Shown here: positions 32,955 to 41,549 of the stretch, in pieces
How positions within the stretch are numbered: the first letter of the stretch is position 1
Layout of the letters: each line of letters begins with the position of its first letter
NCBI GenBank assembly: GCA_024640465.1
Contig: JAHEEX010000006.1
Coordinates: forward strand, 1-42,570
Reading direction: 5' to 3'
Source of the DNA: Sphingobacteriales bacterium
GTDB lineage: Bacteria; Bacteroidota; Bacteroidia; Chitinophagales; Chitinophagaceae
Length of the DNA: 42,570 nucleotides
Position numbers and translations under genes: made by a program
The notes under the pieces: model-generated
What the model was told of the DNA's origin: nothing
Databases searched by the model: none
What the model saw: the letters and a program-made list of their open reading frames with translations, nothing else

Positions 32955-33257
32955 TTACCTAACCTGGGTCAGCGCTTTTGCCAGTTCCATAACGGCATCG
33001 TTATCCTTTTTTTCCGCTTCCCTGCAATTGCGGGGGAAAATGGAAACGCCGTCGTAAATATTGTAGTGAAGGGTCAGCTTCTGACCTTTAAAGATGAAAT
33101 CCCAGTAAGACGTATCTGAGTCATCAATCTTATTGGTAAAGCGAACTCTCAGTTGATCAACCAGTACATCGGCGATCTTGTAAAATTTATCAAATCCGCA
33201 GTTTTCAGCTATTACGGCCTCGGTACAACCGTAATCGTTTCTTAGGGTAAGGGTCAT
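32955..33257 (-). CDS. Uncharacterised 100-residue protein
   Basis: A small acidic cytosolic protein without signal peptide or membrane helix. It shows beta-then-alpha character: TEAVIAENCGFDKFYKIADVLVDQL, then VRFTNKIDDSDTSYWDFIFKGQKLTLHYNIYDGVSIFPRNC and a helical KKDNDAVMELAKALTQVR. The middle part resembles short DUF3630-like proteins in my memory, but I am not certain. Its stop directly abuts that of rsgA. Upstream on the same strand lie a 54-aa lipoprotein (21 bases away) and the gamma carbonic anhydrase gene, so a three-gene transcript is plausible. Confidence 0.75.
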   Translation of the reverse strand: MTLTLRNDYGCTEAVIAENCGFDKFYKIADVLVDQLRVRFTNKIDDSDTSYWDFIFKGQKLTLHYNIYDGVSIFPRNCREAEKKDNDAVMELAKALTQVR

Positions 33258-33278
33258 ATGCTTGATTTTTGGTGTTGC

Positions 33279-33443
33279 TCAGGCTTTGAACTTCTTGGCC
33301 TTCGGCACCTTATCACCGTTCAGGTATCTTTCGGCTCCTACATTCTGCCCATTGCTAGGGCAACCATATTTAGGAGAACAAGACAAAAAGAAAGACACTA
33401 ATACAGTTCCAAGGGCGGCCTTCATCAAATAATTCTTCATCAT
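33279..33443 (-). CDS. Small lipoprotein of 54 residues
   Basis: A short gene that falls below usual length cut-offs. The product is MMKNYLMKAALGTVLVSFFL followed by SCSPKYGCPSNGQNVGAERY and a basic tail ending KVPKAKKFKA. The first 20 residues are a lipoprotein signal peptide, with lipobox FLSC. The mature part is about 33 residues and has a second Cys (KYGCPSNGQN). ATG 33443 or 33440 starts it; the stop is at 33279-33281. It lies 55 bases downstream of the carbonic anhydrase gene and 21 bases upstream of the 100-aa gene. I recall similar tiny SCSPKYGCP lipoproteins in Chitinophagaceae, but no function. Confidence 0.75.
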   Translation of the reverse strand: MMKNYLMKAALGTVLVSFFLSCSPKYGCPSNGQNVGAERYLNGDKVPKAKKFKA

Positions 33444-33498
33444 ACTTGACATTCGGATTAGGATATTGTTTAATTAAAAATAGAAATCGAAAGGTTTT

Positions 33499-34020
33499 TC
33501 AGGAATTGTCTTTGAACCAGCTGCTGTAGGTCAGGTAATTGTTGGCGATCCTGTTGATCTCTCCATCAATCAATTCGGGGGATATGGATTTCACTTTCTT
33601 TGCTGGTACCCCGGCGTATATGCTCCCGGGCTCCACAATGGTATTTTCCAAAACAACTGCTCCGGCGGCTATAATGGAATGATTACCAATTACTGCATTG
33701 TCCATCACGATGGCACCCATTCCCACCAGCACATGATCTTCGATCGTGCATCCGTGTATAATGGCCAGGTGACCAATGCTTACACTATTACCAACGGTTG
33801 CGCGGGTCTTTTCGTATGTACAGTGGATAACTACTCCATCCTGGATATTGACCTTATTGCCGATCCGGATGGCGTTAACATCACCCCTCACTACAGCATT
33901 GAACCATATACTGCACTCATTTCCAATGACTACGTCGCCCACAACGGTAGCATTTGGCGCAATAAAGCAGTTCTCGCCGAACTGGGGATGGATTCCTTTA
34001 ACGGGCAAAATAATTGGCAT
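33499..34020 (-). CDS. Gamma-class carbonic anhydrase family protein (left-handed beta-helix)
   Basis: A 173-residue hexapeptide-repeat protein. The repeated turns (NATVVGDVVIGNECSIWFNAVVRGDVNAIRIGNKVNIQDGVVIHC, VSIGHLAIIHGCTIEDHVLVGMGAIVMDNAVIG) build a trimeric left-handed beta-helix. The zinc ligands of the gamma-carbonic-anhydrase family are at the expected places: H66 (VVIHC), H84 (SIGHL) and H89 (IIHG). Many such proteins (YrdA/PaaY/CaiE-like) have weak or unproved CO2 hydration, so the activity is inferred from the ligands. Divergent from the TraB gene; first of three minus-strand genes. Confidence 0.88.
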   Translation of the reverse strand: MPIILPVKGIHPQFGENCFIAPNATVVGDVVIGNECSIWFNAVVRGDVNAIRIGNKVNIQDGVVIHCTYEKTRATVGNSVSIGHLAIIHGCTIEDHVLVGMGAIVMDNAVIGNHSIIAAGAVVLENTIVEPGSIYAGVPAKKVKSISPELIDGEINRIANNYLTYSSWFKDNS

Positions 34021-34099
34021 TTTTAACTAATTTAACATAAACTAAAAAAATGGTGCTTACGTTCTAAAGTTATTGATTTCTATTTCTATTCCTATTCTT

Positions 34100-37000
34100 A
34101 TGAAATATCCCAGACCCTATTTTGTTTTTATTTTCTTTTTTTTAATAACAGTTTCCACCAACCAAACAGGATTTTCCCAGGCAACAAATAATTCGCTTTT
34201 ATGGCGAATTAGTGGAAACGGGTTAAAAAAATCCTCATTCTTATTTGGTACAATACATGTACAGGACAGGAGAGTCTTTAATTTTTCTGACTCCTTATAC
34301 AATTCCTTAAACACGGTTGAAGGTTTTGCTATGGAAGTCCATCCGGATTCCATGGCACAGGCGATTTTTGACATGATCGGTAAGCAAGATCAAAAGTTGT
34401 TGAAAGAATCCATGCAAAAAAAGGACTATGAAAAAATTAAAGGAAAAATCAAACAGAAATATGGAGTAGATCCTGAAAAACTTACCATTAGTCAGGCAAG
34501 GGCACTAAAAAAGAAATCGGGTGATACAGAAAAAAGGGAAGATGACATGCCCTCCATTGTTGACTTATACCTGTATAGTATTGCCAAAGACCAGGGCAAG
34601 CAAATACAGGGACTTGAGCAAATGGACGATCAGATCATGCTTTTTGAAGATATTCAAAATAGTTTTCAGTCAGTTGATTTTACAAATGAGCTTCCTGATG
34701 AAAATAAGTTTTTAGAAAAGATGATCCAAAAATACAAGGCTGAGGATCTGAATGGTATTAAGGAAATGGTTAGCCTTATGGATGAAGAGTCGCAGGAGAA
34801 GGTTTTAATTAATAGGAATCGTTTAATGGCAGATAAAATCGACACCCTTGTAAGGGAGTTGAGTTATTTTACTGCCATTGGTGTTGCACATTTGCCGGGT
34901 TCGACCGGTGTTATTGAATTACTGAGACAGAAAGGTTATTTAGTTGAACCAGTGATATCGCAAACAAAATTGCCAGCCGGATCCTACACATATAAAAAGA
35001 ACAATAAATGGAACTTATTTGCTGACCCGCAAGGTAGTTATGAGGTTATGATGCCGGGTATGGTTATGCCAGTGAATACAGGAAGCCAGGGTTTTATTTT
35101 GAATGCACATCTGGATCTGACCAGGATGAAAATGTATTATATCTCATCTCTTCCTGTTTCTCCTGACAAAAGAACAATTAACCCTGATACACTTTTACAG
35201 TTGTTTGCCAATCAGTATATGAAGTCTCAAAAGGTAAAATCAACTGAAAGAAAATATATTATAGTCAAAGACAGCCTGAAGTGTGTTGAATTAATTACCA
35301 AAGAGGCTTCCAGTGATTATTGGATGCGTTTGCAAATCATATTGTTTGCTAATAAAGTGTATATAGTAGGTGTTGGGTCCCAAAAAGTTCAGGAACTATC
35401 TGAAGCAGACTCAGAGTATTATTTTTCCATGTTCACTCCTGTAAATGAAAAGCAAAGTTTTACGCTGCATCAATTTGATGACCATGGTTTTGAAGTAAGA
35501 TTGCCAGGGAAGGTGGAACAGAATAAAATTAATAACCAGGACTCTACTATATCGGCATATCAGTTTCACAGTGTTGATGCGGAAAAAGGAATTTTTTATA
35601 TTGTATTAAAATCATCGGCAAATCCAACATTCATAATTAGCAGTGATTCTGTATATTTTAATTCAATAGCAGAAGGATTAAAGACAAATCTTGGATATTC
35701 AATACAATATTCTGCAGATACCATTGTAGGAAAGAATAAAGCAAAAGTATTTAACGCCATCGATCCTAAAACCAATGTAATTTGCAAAGCTTTATCGATA
35801 AAAAGAGGAAGTCAGGTATTTACTTTAATCGCTATTGCGGATAAGGTAGGAGTAACAGAAAGCACAGAGATTCAGGCATTCTTTAATTCATTCAATATAT
35901 TACCATACCAGGCTAAAAATTGGAATAAACAAATGCTGCCTGATCATTCTATTGAAACATGGGGCCCGGGCAATATAGTTATAAAAAACAACTCCAGTGA
36001 GTTTTCAGAGAGTAAACAATCCGGCTACTATATGTATGATCCAGAAATGGCTGTAACATATGATATAACCAGCGATACACTGAATTCATTCTACTTTTCC
36101 CACAATGATACTGCGCTATTGCACACCTGGATGAGTGAGTACGTTTTTGAATCACACCCATTAATTTCTTATCGATATTTTCATCATGGCAGGATGCCTG
36201 CAGTGGAAGTGGTCACAAGGGTAGCTGATAGTCGCACTATTAAAAAAGTTTGGATCCTGCTCAACGGCTATGTTAAATATTCCATCATTGTATTCATGCC
36301 GGAGGAGTTTATGGAAGAAAAAAATCAGCTACGTTTGTTTAATGAGTTAAGGTTTATAGAAAGTAAAGATCCGGGTATAGTTTTACACCAAAAACCTTCC
36401 AAACTATTTGATTCATTGACCAGCAAGGATTCGGTCTCTGCTGAGCTTGCTTACAATGCACTTACTGAAGTAAGCTTTACAAAACAAAATTTCACGGATC
36501 TACTTGGGTTCGCTTTATTGAACTATCCAGCCGACAGTTTACACTACACGTCAACGAATGAAAGGCTTTTTAATATTATGGAAGGCCTGGTAGATGCTTC
36601 ACATATTAATCTGATGAAAGCCAGTTATCTTTCAATTAAGCCAGACCAGGCAGACAGGTATTTTAATCTGCTTGAGTTGATGGCTGCAATCAACACAAAA
36701 GAATCATATGAAGCTATACTGAGCCTGATGGAAAGCAAATTTCCCAGCGGCAGTAATCCAAATGATTTCCTTTTGAAACTGAGGGATTCTTTGGCATTAA
36801 CTAAAATAATATATCCGCTGCTTTTAACACATGCTGCCGACAGTAATATTGCATTGCCCTTGTTTCGGATACATAGCCTTATGCTTGAAGCTAAAATGGT
36901 GTCAAACAGTGATTTGGTTCCCTATGAACATTTAATTGAGAAAGCGGTTTCTGATATTTATTCGTCATTGATGCAGAATCCCGAAACAAAAAACTGGTGG

Positions 37001-37573
37001 TATACGTACAACTTAATTGAAACTTTAGGAAAGTTAGACAACCCGAAATGGGATGAATGGCTAAACAGGTTTTTATCGGTTGCGCAACATGACATTCAAC
37101 TTGTAACTGCTTTAAAACTTATTGAAAAAAATAAACCGGTCCCAAAGAAAATCTGGCAAGAACTTGCTGCTGACTCAAAAATAAGACTTGAATTATACCG
37201 CTCTTTAAAAGAGCAGAAAAAAATTAATCTTTTCCCGGAAACTTTCCTGAACCAACGAGCTTTTTCTGAAAGCCTCCTGTGGGAAAATTTTGATGATGAA
37301 GAGCCGGATGAAATTCAATTCATAGAAGAGCAGGAAGCTTTGTATAATGGCAAAAAGTTTAATTTCTTCCTCTATAAAGTAATCTTTAAATATGAAGGGG
37401 AGACTTCAACCTATTTAGGCATATCTGGCCCTTTTGATCTTCGTAAAAAGGTTATTTATCCCGAAGATCATATTTCAGGTACTTATTCAGTAGAAGAGTA
37501 TACTCCTGGCTTCACAAAGAAGATGCTGGCATTATATCTCCAACAGTTTGAAGAAACAGAAGTGGCGAAGTGA
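34100..37573 (+). CDS. Very large TraB/GumN-family protein with an uncharacterised C-terminal extension
   Basis: A secreted protein of 1157 residues. After a signal peptide (PYFVFIFFFLITVSTNQTGFSQ) comes a TraB/GumN (TIKI-like, erythromycin-esterase superfamily) domain to about residue 290. It holds the two GxxH motifs GTIH (50-53) and GVAH (261-264) and the conserved EVHPDS near 79. The remaining 870 residues contain at least two similar beta-rich modules that begin GSYEVMMPGMV and GFEVRLPGKV and end in a strand such as YFSMFTP or FNSFNILP. A C-terminal alpha-helical, HEAT-like region follows (about 760-1080). Function is unknown; a metal-dependent peptidase activity is suggested only by family. 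The frame is open from TTG 34073; ATG 34100 starts the signal peptide. Confidence 0.85.
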   Translation: MKYPRPYFVFIFFFLITVSTNQTGFSQATNNSLLWRISGNGLKKSSFLFGTIHVQDRRVFNFSDSLYNSLNTVEGFAMEVHPDSMAQAIFDMIGKQDQKLLKESMQKKDYEKIKGKIKQKYGVDPEKLTISQARALKKKSGDTEKREDDMPSIVDLYLYSIAKDQGKQIQGLEQMDDQIMLFEDIQNSFQSVDFTNELPDENKFLEKMIQKYKAEDLNGIKEMVSLMDEESQEKVLINRNRLMADKIDTLVRELSYFTAIGVAHLPGSTGVIELLRQKGYLVEPVISQTKLPAGSYTYKKNNKWNLFADPQGSYEVMMPGMVMPVNTGSQGFILNAHLDLTRMKMYYISSLPVSPDKRTINPDTLLQLFANQYMKSQKVKSTERKYIIVKDSLKCVELITKEASSDYWMRLQIILFANKVYIVGVGSQKVQELSEADSEYYFSMFTPVNEKQSFTLHQFDDHGFEVRLPGKVEQNKINNQDSTISAYQFHSVDAEKGIFYIVLKSSANPTFIISSDSVYFNSIAEGLKTNLGYSIQYSADTIVGKNKAKVFNAIDPKTNVICKALSIKRGSQVFTLIAIADKVGVTESTEIQAFFNSFNILPYQAKNWNKQMLPDHSIETWGPGNIVIKNNSSEFSESKQSGYYMYDPEMAVTYDITSDTLNSFYFSHNDTALLHTWMSEYVFESHPLISYRYFHHGRMPAVEVVTRVADSRTIKKVWILLNGYVKYSIIVFMPEEFMEEKNQLRLFNELRFIESKDPGIVLHQKPSKLFDSLTSKDSVSAELAYNALTEVSFTKQNFTDLLGFALLNYPADSLHYTSTNERLFNIMEGLVDASHINLMKASYLSIKPDQADRYFNLLELMAAINTKESYEAILSLMESKFPSGSNPNDFLLKLRDSLALTKIIYPLLLTHAADSNIALPLFRIHSLMLEAKMVSNSDLVPYEHLIEKAVSDIYSSLMQNPETKNWWYTYNLIETLGKLDNPKWDEWLNRFLSVAQHDIQLVTALKLIEKNKPVPKKIWQELAADSKIRLELYRSLKEQKKINLFPETFLNQRAFSESLLWENFDDEEPDEIQFIEEQEALYNGKKFNFFLYKVIFKYEGETSTYLGISGPFDLRKKVIYPEDHISGTYSVEEYTPGFTKKMLALYLQQFEETEVAK

Positions 37574-37680
37574 TAAACCTGAATGTACAATTAGAAAGCT
37601 TTTTATAAAGAATAAGCAGGAAAAATGGAATAATTGAATTGCATCTGGTACTGACTAAAATTTCCGATTTTTGTATTACC

Positions 37681-38859
37681 ATGAATCAACGGCAATTATT
37701 CCTTCAACATGTTGCGCAAACCTCACCTGCCCCACTGGCACTTGAAATTGTAAAAGCCGAAGGCTGCACTCTTTGGGATGTTAATGGCAAGGCCTATCTC
37801 GACCTGATCAGCGGTATCAGTGTTTGCAATATGGGGCACCGTCATCCCAAGGTGGTGGCAGCGATAAAAGAACAGTCAGACAAGTACCTGCATCTGCTGG
37901 TATACGGTGAATATGTTGAGACTCCCCAGGTTGCATATGCCAAATTCCTGTCTGATCATTTACCGGCTTCACTTAACTGCGTTTATTTCACTAACTCTGG
38001 AGCAGAGGCTACGGAGGGCGCTATGAAACTGGCAAAGAGAGTTAGTGGGAGAACAGAGATTGTAGCCTTTCAACATTCATATCATGGATCAACTCAGGGT
38101 GCATTGAGTGTGATGGGAGATGAATACTGGCGCAATGCGTTCAGGCCTTTACTACCAGGCATCAGGCACCTCACATATAATGATTTGACCCAACTGAATC
38201 AGATCACCAAATCAACAGCCTGTGTTATTGCAGAAACCGTGCAGGCAGAAAAAGGTGTCAATATACCTTTAAAAGGGTGGTTACAAGCTTTAAGAAACCG
38301 ATGCAATGAAACCGGCACACTTCTGATCCTCGATGAGATACAGGCCGGCTTTGGCAGGACAGGGACACTCTGGGCTTTTGACCAGTATGGAATTGTTCCT
38401 GATATTTTATTACTCGGTAAAGCCCTTGGCGGCGGAATGCCTTTAGGTGCTTTCATTGCATCCCATTCTTTAATGGCAACCCTTACTCGTGATCCGGTAC
38501 TTGGCCACATAACCACTTTTGGTGGTCACCCTGTTTGCTGTGCTGCCGGCCTGGCGGGCATGAAGGCATTGGTTGAAGAGAAAAGGGTAGACGAGGTGTT
38601 CCATAAGACCGGTTTATTTAAAACCTTACTCAAAAATCGGTTAATCAAAGACGTTAGATCTGCCGGCCTTCTCATCGCTGTGGAGTTTGAAAGCTTTGAC
38701 ATAAATAAGAAAATCATTGACCGTTGTATTGAAAATGGGTTGATCACAGACTGGTTTCTTTTTGCGCCTGAATGTATGCGGATAGCCCCGCCATTGGTTA
38801 TTTCGGAAGAAGAGATCAGGACTGCTTGCGATATTATTATCAGGGCTTGCGAGGGGTAG
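37681..38859 (+). CDS. Class III PLP-dependent aminotransferase (acetylornithine/ornithine type)
   Basis: A 392-residue cytosolic aminotransferase of the class-III family. Landmarks: GISVCNMGHRHPKVVAAI, VYFTNSGAEATEGAMKLAKRVSGRTEIVAFQHSYHGSTQGALSVMG, the PLP-contacting DEIQAGFGRTGTLWAFD (D218), PLP Schiff-base lysine K247 in LLLGKALGGGMPLGAF, and TTFGGHPVCCAAGLA. Substrate cannot be fixed from sequence; acetylornithine, ornithine and 4-aminobutyrate are all possible. ATG 37681 follows a GATTTTTG box (37666-37673), a near match to the -7 element. Its stop lies 20 bases from the convergent DUF5686 stop. Confidence 0.88.
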   Translation: MNQRQLFLQHVAQTSPAPLALEIVKAEGCTLWDVNGKAYLDLISGISVCNMGHRHPKVVAAIKEQSDKYLHLLVYGEYVETPQVAYAKFLSDHLPASLNCVYFTNSGAEATEGAMKLAKRVSGRTEIVAFQHSYHGSTQGALSVMGDEYWRNAFRPLLPGIRHLTYNDLTQLNQITKSTACVIAETVQAEKGVNIPLKGWLQALRNRCNETGTLLILDEIQAGFGRTGTLWAFDQYGIVPDILLLGKALGGGMPLGAFIASHSLMATLTRDPVLGHITTFGGHPVCCAAGLAGMKALVEEKRVDEVFHKTGLFKTLLKNRLIKDVRSAGLLIAVEFESFDINKKIIDRCIENGLITDWFLFAPECMRIAPPLVISEEEIRTACDIIIRACEG

Positions 38860-38879
38860 CGTAGTTCGTTTCTTAACAG

Positions 38880-41375
38880 TTAGAAAGACAATCTGAAACT
38901 ACCAAAAACCCCAAAGTTTTTATAACTCTCCTCAGGCTTGGGTGTAGGCATAATGCGCCAAACCAGGTCAAGCCTGAAAAAGCGGAAAATATTATCTACG
39001 CCGGTTCCTATTTCCATATAGGTTTTGCCATCCAGGTTAACAAAAGGATTGCTATTGGTGATGTTCAGCGCTTTGTTGGCTTCCGTCATATCTCCCCAGA
39101 TCATTTTCATGTTCCAGAACTGCCTGAATTTAAGGAAACGATTAAAAGGGATCAATCGGAAAATACCATTGCCAATATTATGTTCGATCTGCATACCTGC
39201 ATAACGGTCCATAATATATTCATACCGGTTCATTAAGTTAAATGCATAGCTATTGTAATAATAGATCTCATTACCCGGCGCGATATTTAGCAACATGTAT
39301 GGTAAAGTACCGTAAACCTTACCAGCATATAAGTTGTAATAAAAACTTCCGAAAGGAGAGATTTTCTTATAATCGGAAACGGCCACATTAATTTTTGTAT
39401 ACTGGTAAGCACTGCTGAATACACCGGGAATACCCCGTGAAATCCTGAATTCCGTTATGGGATAATCGCTGCCAAGGCTGGTGCGGAAGAAATTATTTTC
39501 AAGGTATTTTTCCAGGTAGGCGAAACGAAGTTTCAGGGAAACTTCAAAATTATTGAATGGAGTACCGGATTCCGGCATTGGATAATCATCTGCAGTAGGC
39601 AGGTTCAGCAAAGGGTTGAATATTTTTCGGTTAGCCGTAACCGCAAATGAAAATCCACTCTTCCATTCCTTGAAATATTCCAGCATCTGGTTGTTTATCC
39701 GGATCAGTTTGATGGGAACCTGGTTTTTGCGGATGGCCAAAGTGAAGATATTGTCGAAGCTAACGTCATCATAATAGGTTTGTCCGAAATCAATATCATC
39801 CTTCCACATGGCGTGGATACGGTGCCTGGGGTTCCTGTTAAACTGGTAAATCGTTTCAAATTTACCTTTTAATGCTTTATCGGTAAAGCCATATGCCAGG
39901 TAACCTGAAAAGTAAATTTTCTTGCTGAATTTATAATTTGTACCCAGGTCGAACCGCACACGGTAGCCTTCATGTACGTTATAACTCATCCAATTGAACC
40001 AGGGTCCGATTTGGTAATTACCTACATTCTTATAACCTGTTGCAATGAAATTGATCCATTCTGTATAGCTTTTAAATGCGGGTGATTTCAACAGGGTGTC
40101 TGCCATTTGGTAAATGGCTTTTTCATTTTTGCTGAGTTCTTCATGCCGGTTACTGACCCAGAAGCTGTCGCTTTTGGTCATAGCTTCGCCACTGAGGTCA
40201 ACGGATTCTTTTAGTTTTTCATTTTCAAGTTTAGCCAGAACAGAAGTATCGTTAATGGTGATGTTTCGATACGTAGTAGTTTTCCTTCCTACAAAATTTA
40301 ATGAATTTTTACCCAGCATGGCGAAATCTGCAACGAATTTATCTTTAGATAGAAACCAGGTAGTATCATTTACCAGTTGATATTCCTGCACCAGGCTAAG
40401 TTTTTCAATAAAGTTTACATTGGCCCCGGGCGAGAGGCGGAGGTTCATTTTTTGCACTGCATAGCTGGAATCTGCGATCCATGCATCACCCTGGAACGTA
40501 TTGCTTCCCTTATTCTTCGGATAAAAAACAAGGTGATAGTATCTTTTGCCTGCGATGAACTGTGTATCGGGGACTTTATAAGTATAGTATGCGTCACCGT
40601 TATCACTCAATGGGCTCACGAACTCAAGGTCAAATACCGGCAGGAAATTATTATACACATTTACATTCTGATACATACCACCTAATAATTTGGAGAAGCT
40701 TTCATTCTTAATGCCAATGGTTTTATTGGCCCTGATCACTTCCTTCGTTTTCCTCGGTGCTGATTTAAAGTAGTAGTCGGATAAGGTCTCTGTAAGGTAT
40801 AACGGTAATATGGGATGCTCCTCAGATGCTGTATCAACATTTTCGAGTAAGAACTTAAAAGGTTTTGGCGGCAGGATACCTTTTTGCATCTTATCCTTAT
40901 TCACTTTGTTTAAGTCTATTTCCAGTTTATTATACAGTTCGTAACTGAAATTGGAGAAGCGTGTTCTGTCGTTCCGTGGTTTATTTTTTACGATTCTTTT
41001 CCAGATCAGCAGTCCCCGGTTGATCTTTCCTTTTACAATAACTTCATTCGTCTTCCGACCTCTTTCCATAGAGATTTCCAGGCTTATGCTGTGAAGTGAA
41101 GTATCGAGAACGATGATCTTATCTTCAAAACCGGCATAAGTAATTACGAGAGTATCTGTTGGCCATTTGGCCAGGTTGAAGGTGAAATTGCCAGCAGAGT
41201 CACTGACTTTTGCAAATTGTGTTTTTTTGAATTGAACAGAGGCAAAGGGGATACGCTCATCGCTATGGATATCTTTGATGATGCCGTTTAGCTGAACATG
41301 CTGTGCAAGTACAGATCCGGAAAGGCATAAAAAAGCCATGCAAAAAAGTAAAAGTGCTAACCCCCGCCCATTCAT
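38880..41375 (-). CDS. DUF5686 family outer-membrane protein with carboxypeptidase-like regulatory domain
   Basis: An 831-residue outer-membrane protein. The signal peptide (LALLLFCMAFLCLSGSVLAQ) is followed by a carboxypeptidase-regulatory-like (CarbopepD_reg_2) beta-sandwich (QLNGIIKDIHSDERIPFASVQF to about residue 110). The DUF5686 region starts near TNEVIVKGKINRGLLIWKRIVKNKPRND. The C-terminal 400 residues are barrel strands (YKFSKKIYFSGYLAYGFTDKALKGKF) with a terminal aromatic (FGVFGSFRLSF). Unlike SusC it has no TonB plug. Role unknown; envelope biogenesis or export is a guess. The frame is open to 41489, but ATG 41375 starts the signal peptide. It lies downstream of carB with a heptad inverted repeat between. 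Confidence 0.85.
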   Translation of the reverse strand: MNGRGLALLLFCMAFLCLSGSVLAQHVQLNGIIKDIHSDERIPFASVQFKKTQFAKVSDSAGNFTFNLAKWPTDTLVITYAGFEDKIIVLDTSLHSISLEISMERGRKTNEVIVKGKINRGLLIWKRIVKNKPRNDRTRFSNFSYELYNKLEIDLNKVNKDKMQKGILPPKPFKFLLENVDTASEEHPILPLYLTETLSDYYFKSAPRKTKEVIRANKTIGIKNESFSKLLGGMYQNVNVYNNFLPVFDLEFVSPLSDNGDAYYTYKVPDTQFIAGKRYYHLVFYPKNKGSNTFQGDAWIADSSYAVQKMNLRLSPGANVNFIEKLSLVQEYQLVNDTTWFLSKDKFVADFAMLGKNSLNFVGRKTTTYRNITINDTSVLAKLENEKLKESVDLSGEAMTKSDSFWVSNRHEELSKNEKAIYQMADTLLKSPAFKSYTEWINFIATGYKNVGNYQIGPWFNWMSYNVHEGYRVRFDLGTNYKFSKKIYFSGYLAYGFTDKALKGKFETIYQFNRNPRHRIHAMWKDDIDFGQTYYDDVSFDNIFTLAIRKNQVPIKLIRINNQMLEYFKEWKSGFSFAVTANRKIFNPLLNLPTADDYPMPESGTPFNNFEVSLKLRFAYLEKYLENNFFRTSLGSDYPITEFRISRGIPGVFSSAYQYTKINVAVSDYKKISPFGSFYYNLYAGKVYGTLPYMLLNIAPGNEIYYYNSYAFNLMNRYEYIMDRYAGMQIEHNIGNGIFRLIPFNRFLKFRQFWNMKMIWGDMTEANKALNITNSNPFVNLDGKTYMEIGTGVDNIFRFFRLDLVWRIMPTPKPEESYKNFGVFGSFRLSF

Positions 41376-41457
41376 CCGGCAAAAATACTGTTTGATTGGG
41401 GTAATAACGTTAAGAAGGAGGGAAAAGTTGGAAAGAGGGATATACGCAGAGAGGAAA

Positions 41458-41537
41458 GAGGATAGAGGGCAGAGGGTAGAGAACAACAAATAAAATCAAG
41501 TGATTTGGCTGTCCTCTAACCTCTGTCCTCTGCCCTC
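41458..41537. repeat. Heptad repeat element G: inverted 27-nt arms between carB and the DUF5686 gene
   Basis: Left arm 41458-41484 is made of GAGGATA, GAGGGCA and two similar units. Right arm 41511-41537 is made of GTCCTCT, AACCTCT and two similar units. The arms are complementary at about 22 of 27 positions around a 26-base loop. The design (four 7-bp units per arm, 27 nt) is the same as in the nadE element F, though the unit sequence differs. It starts about 12 bases past the carB stop on the minus strand. Confidence 0.8.
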
Positions 41538-41549
41538 CGTCAAAAAAGA

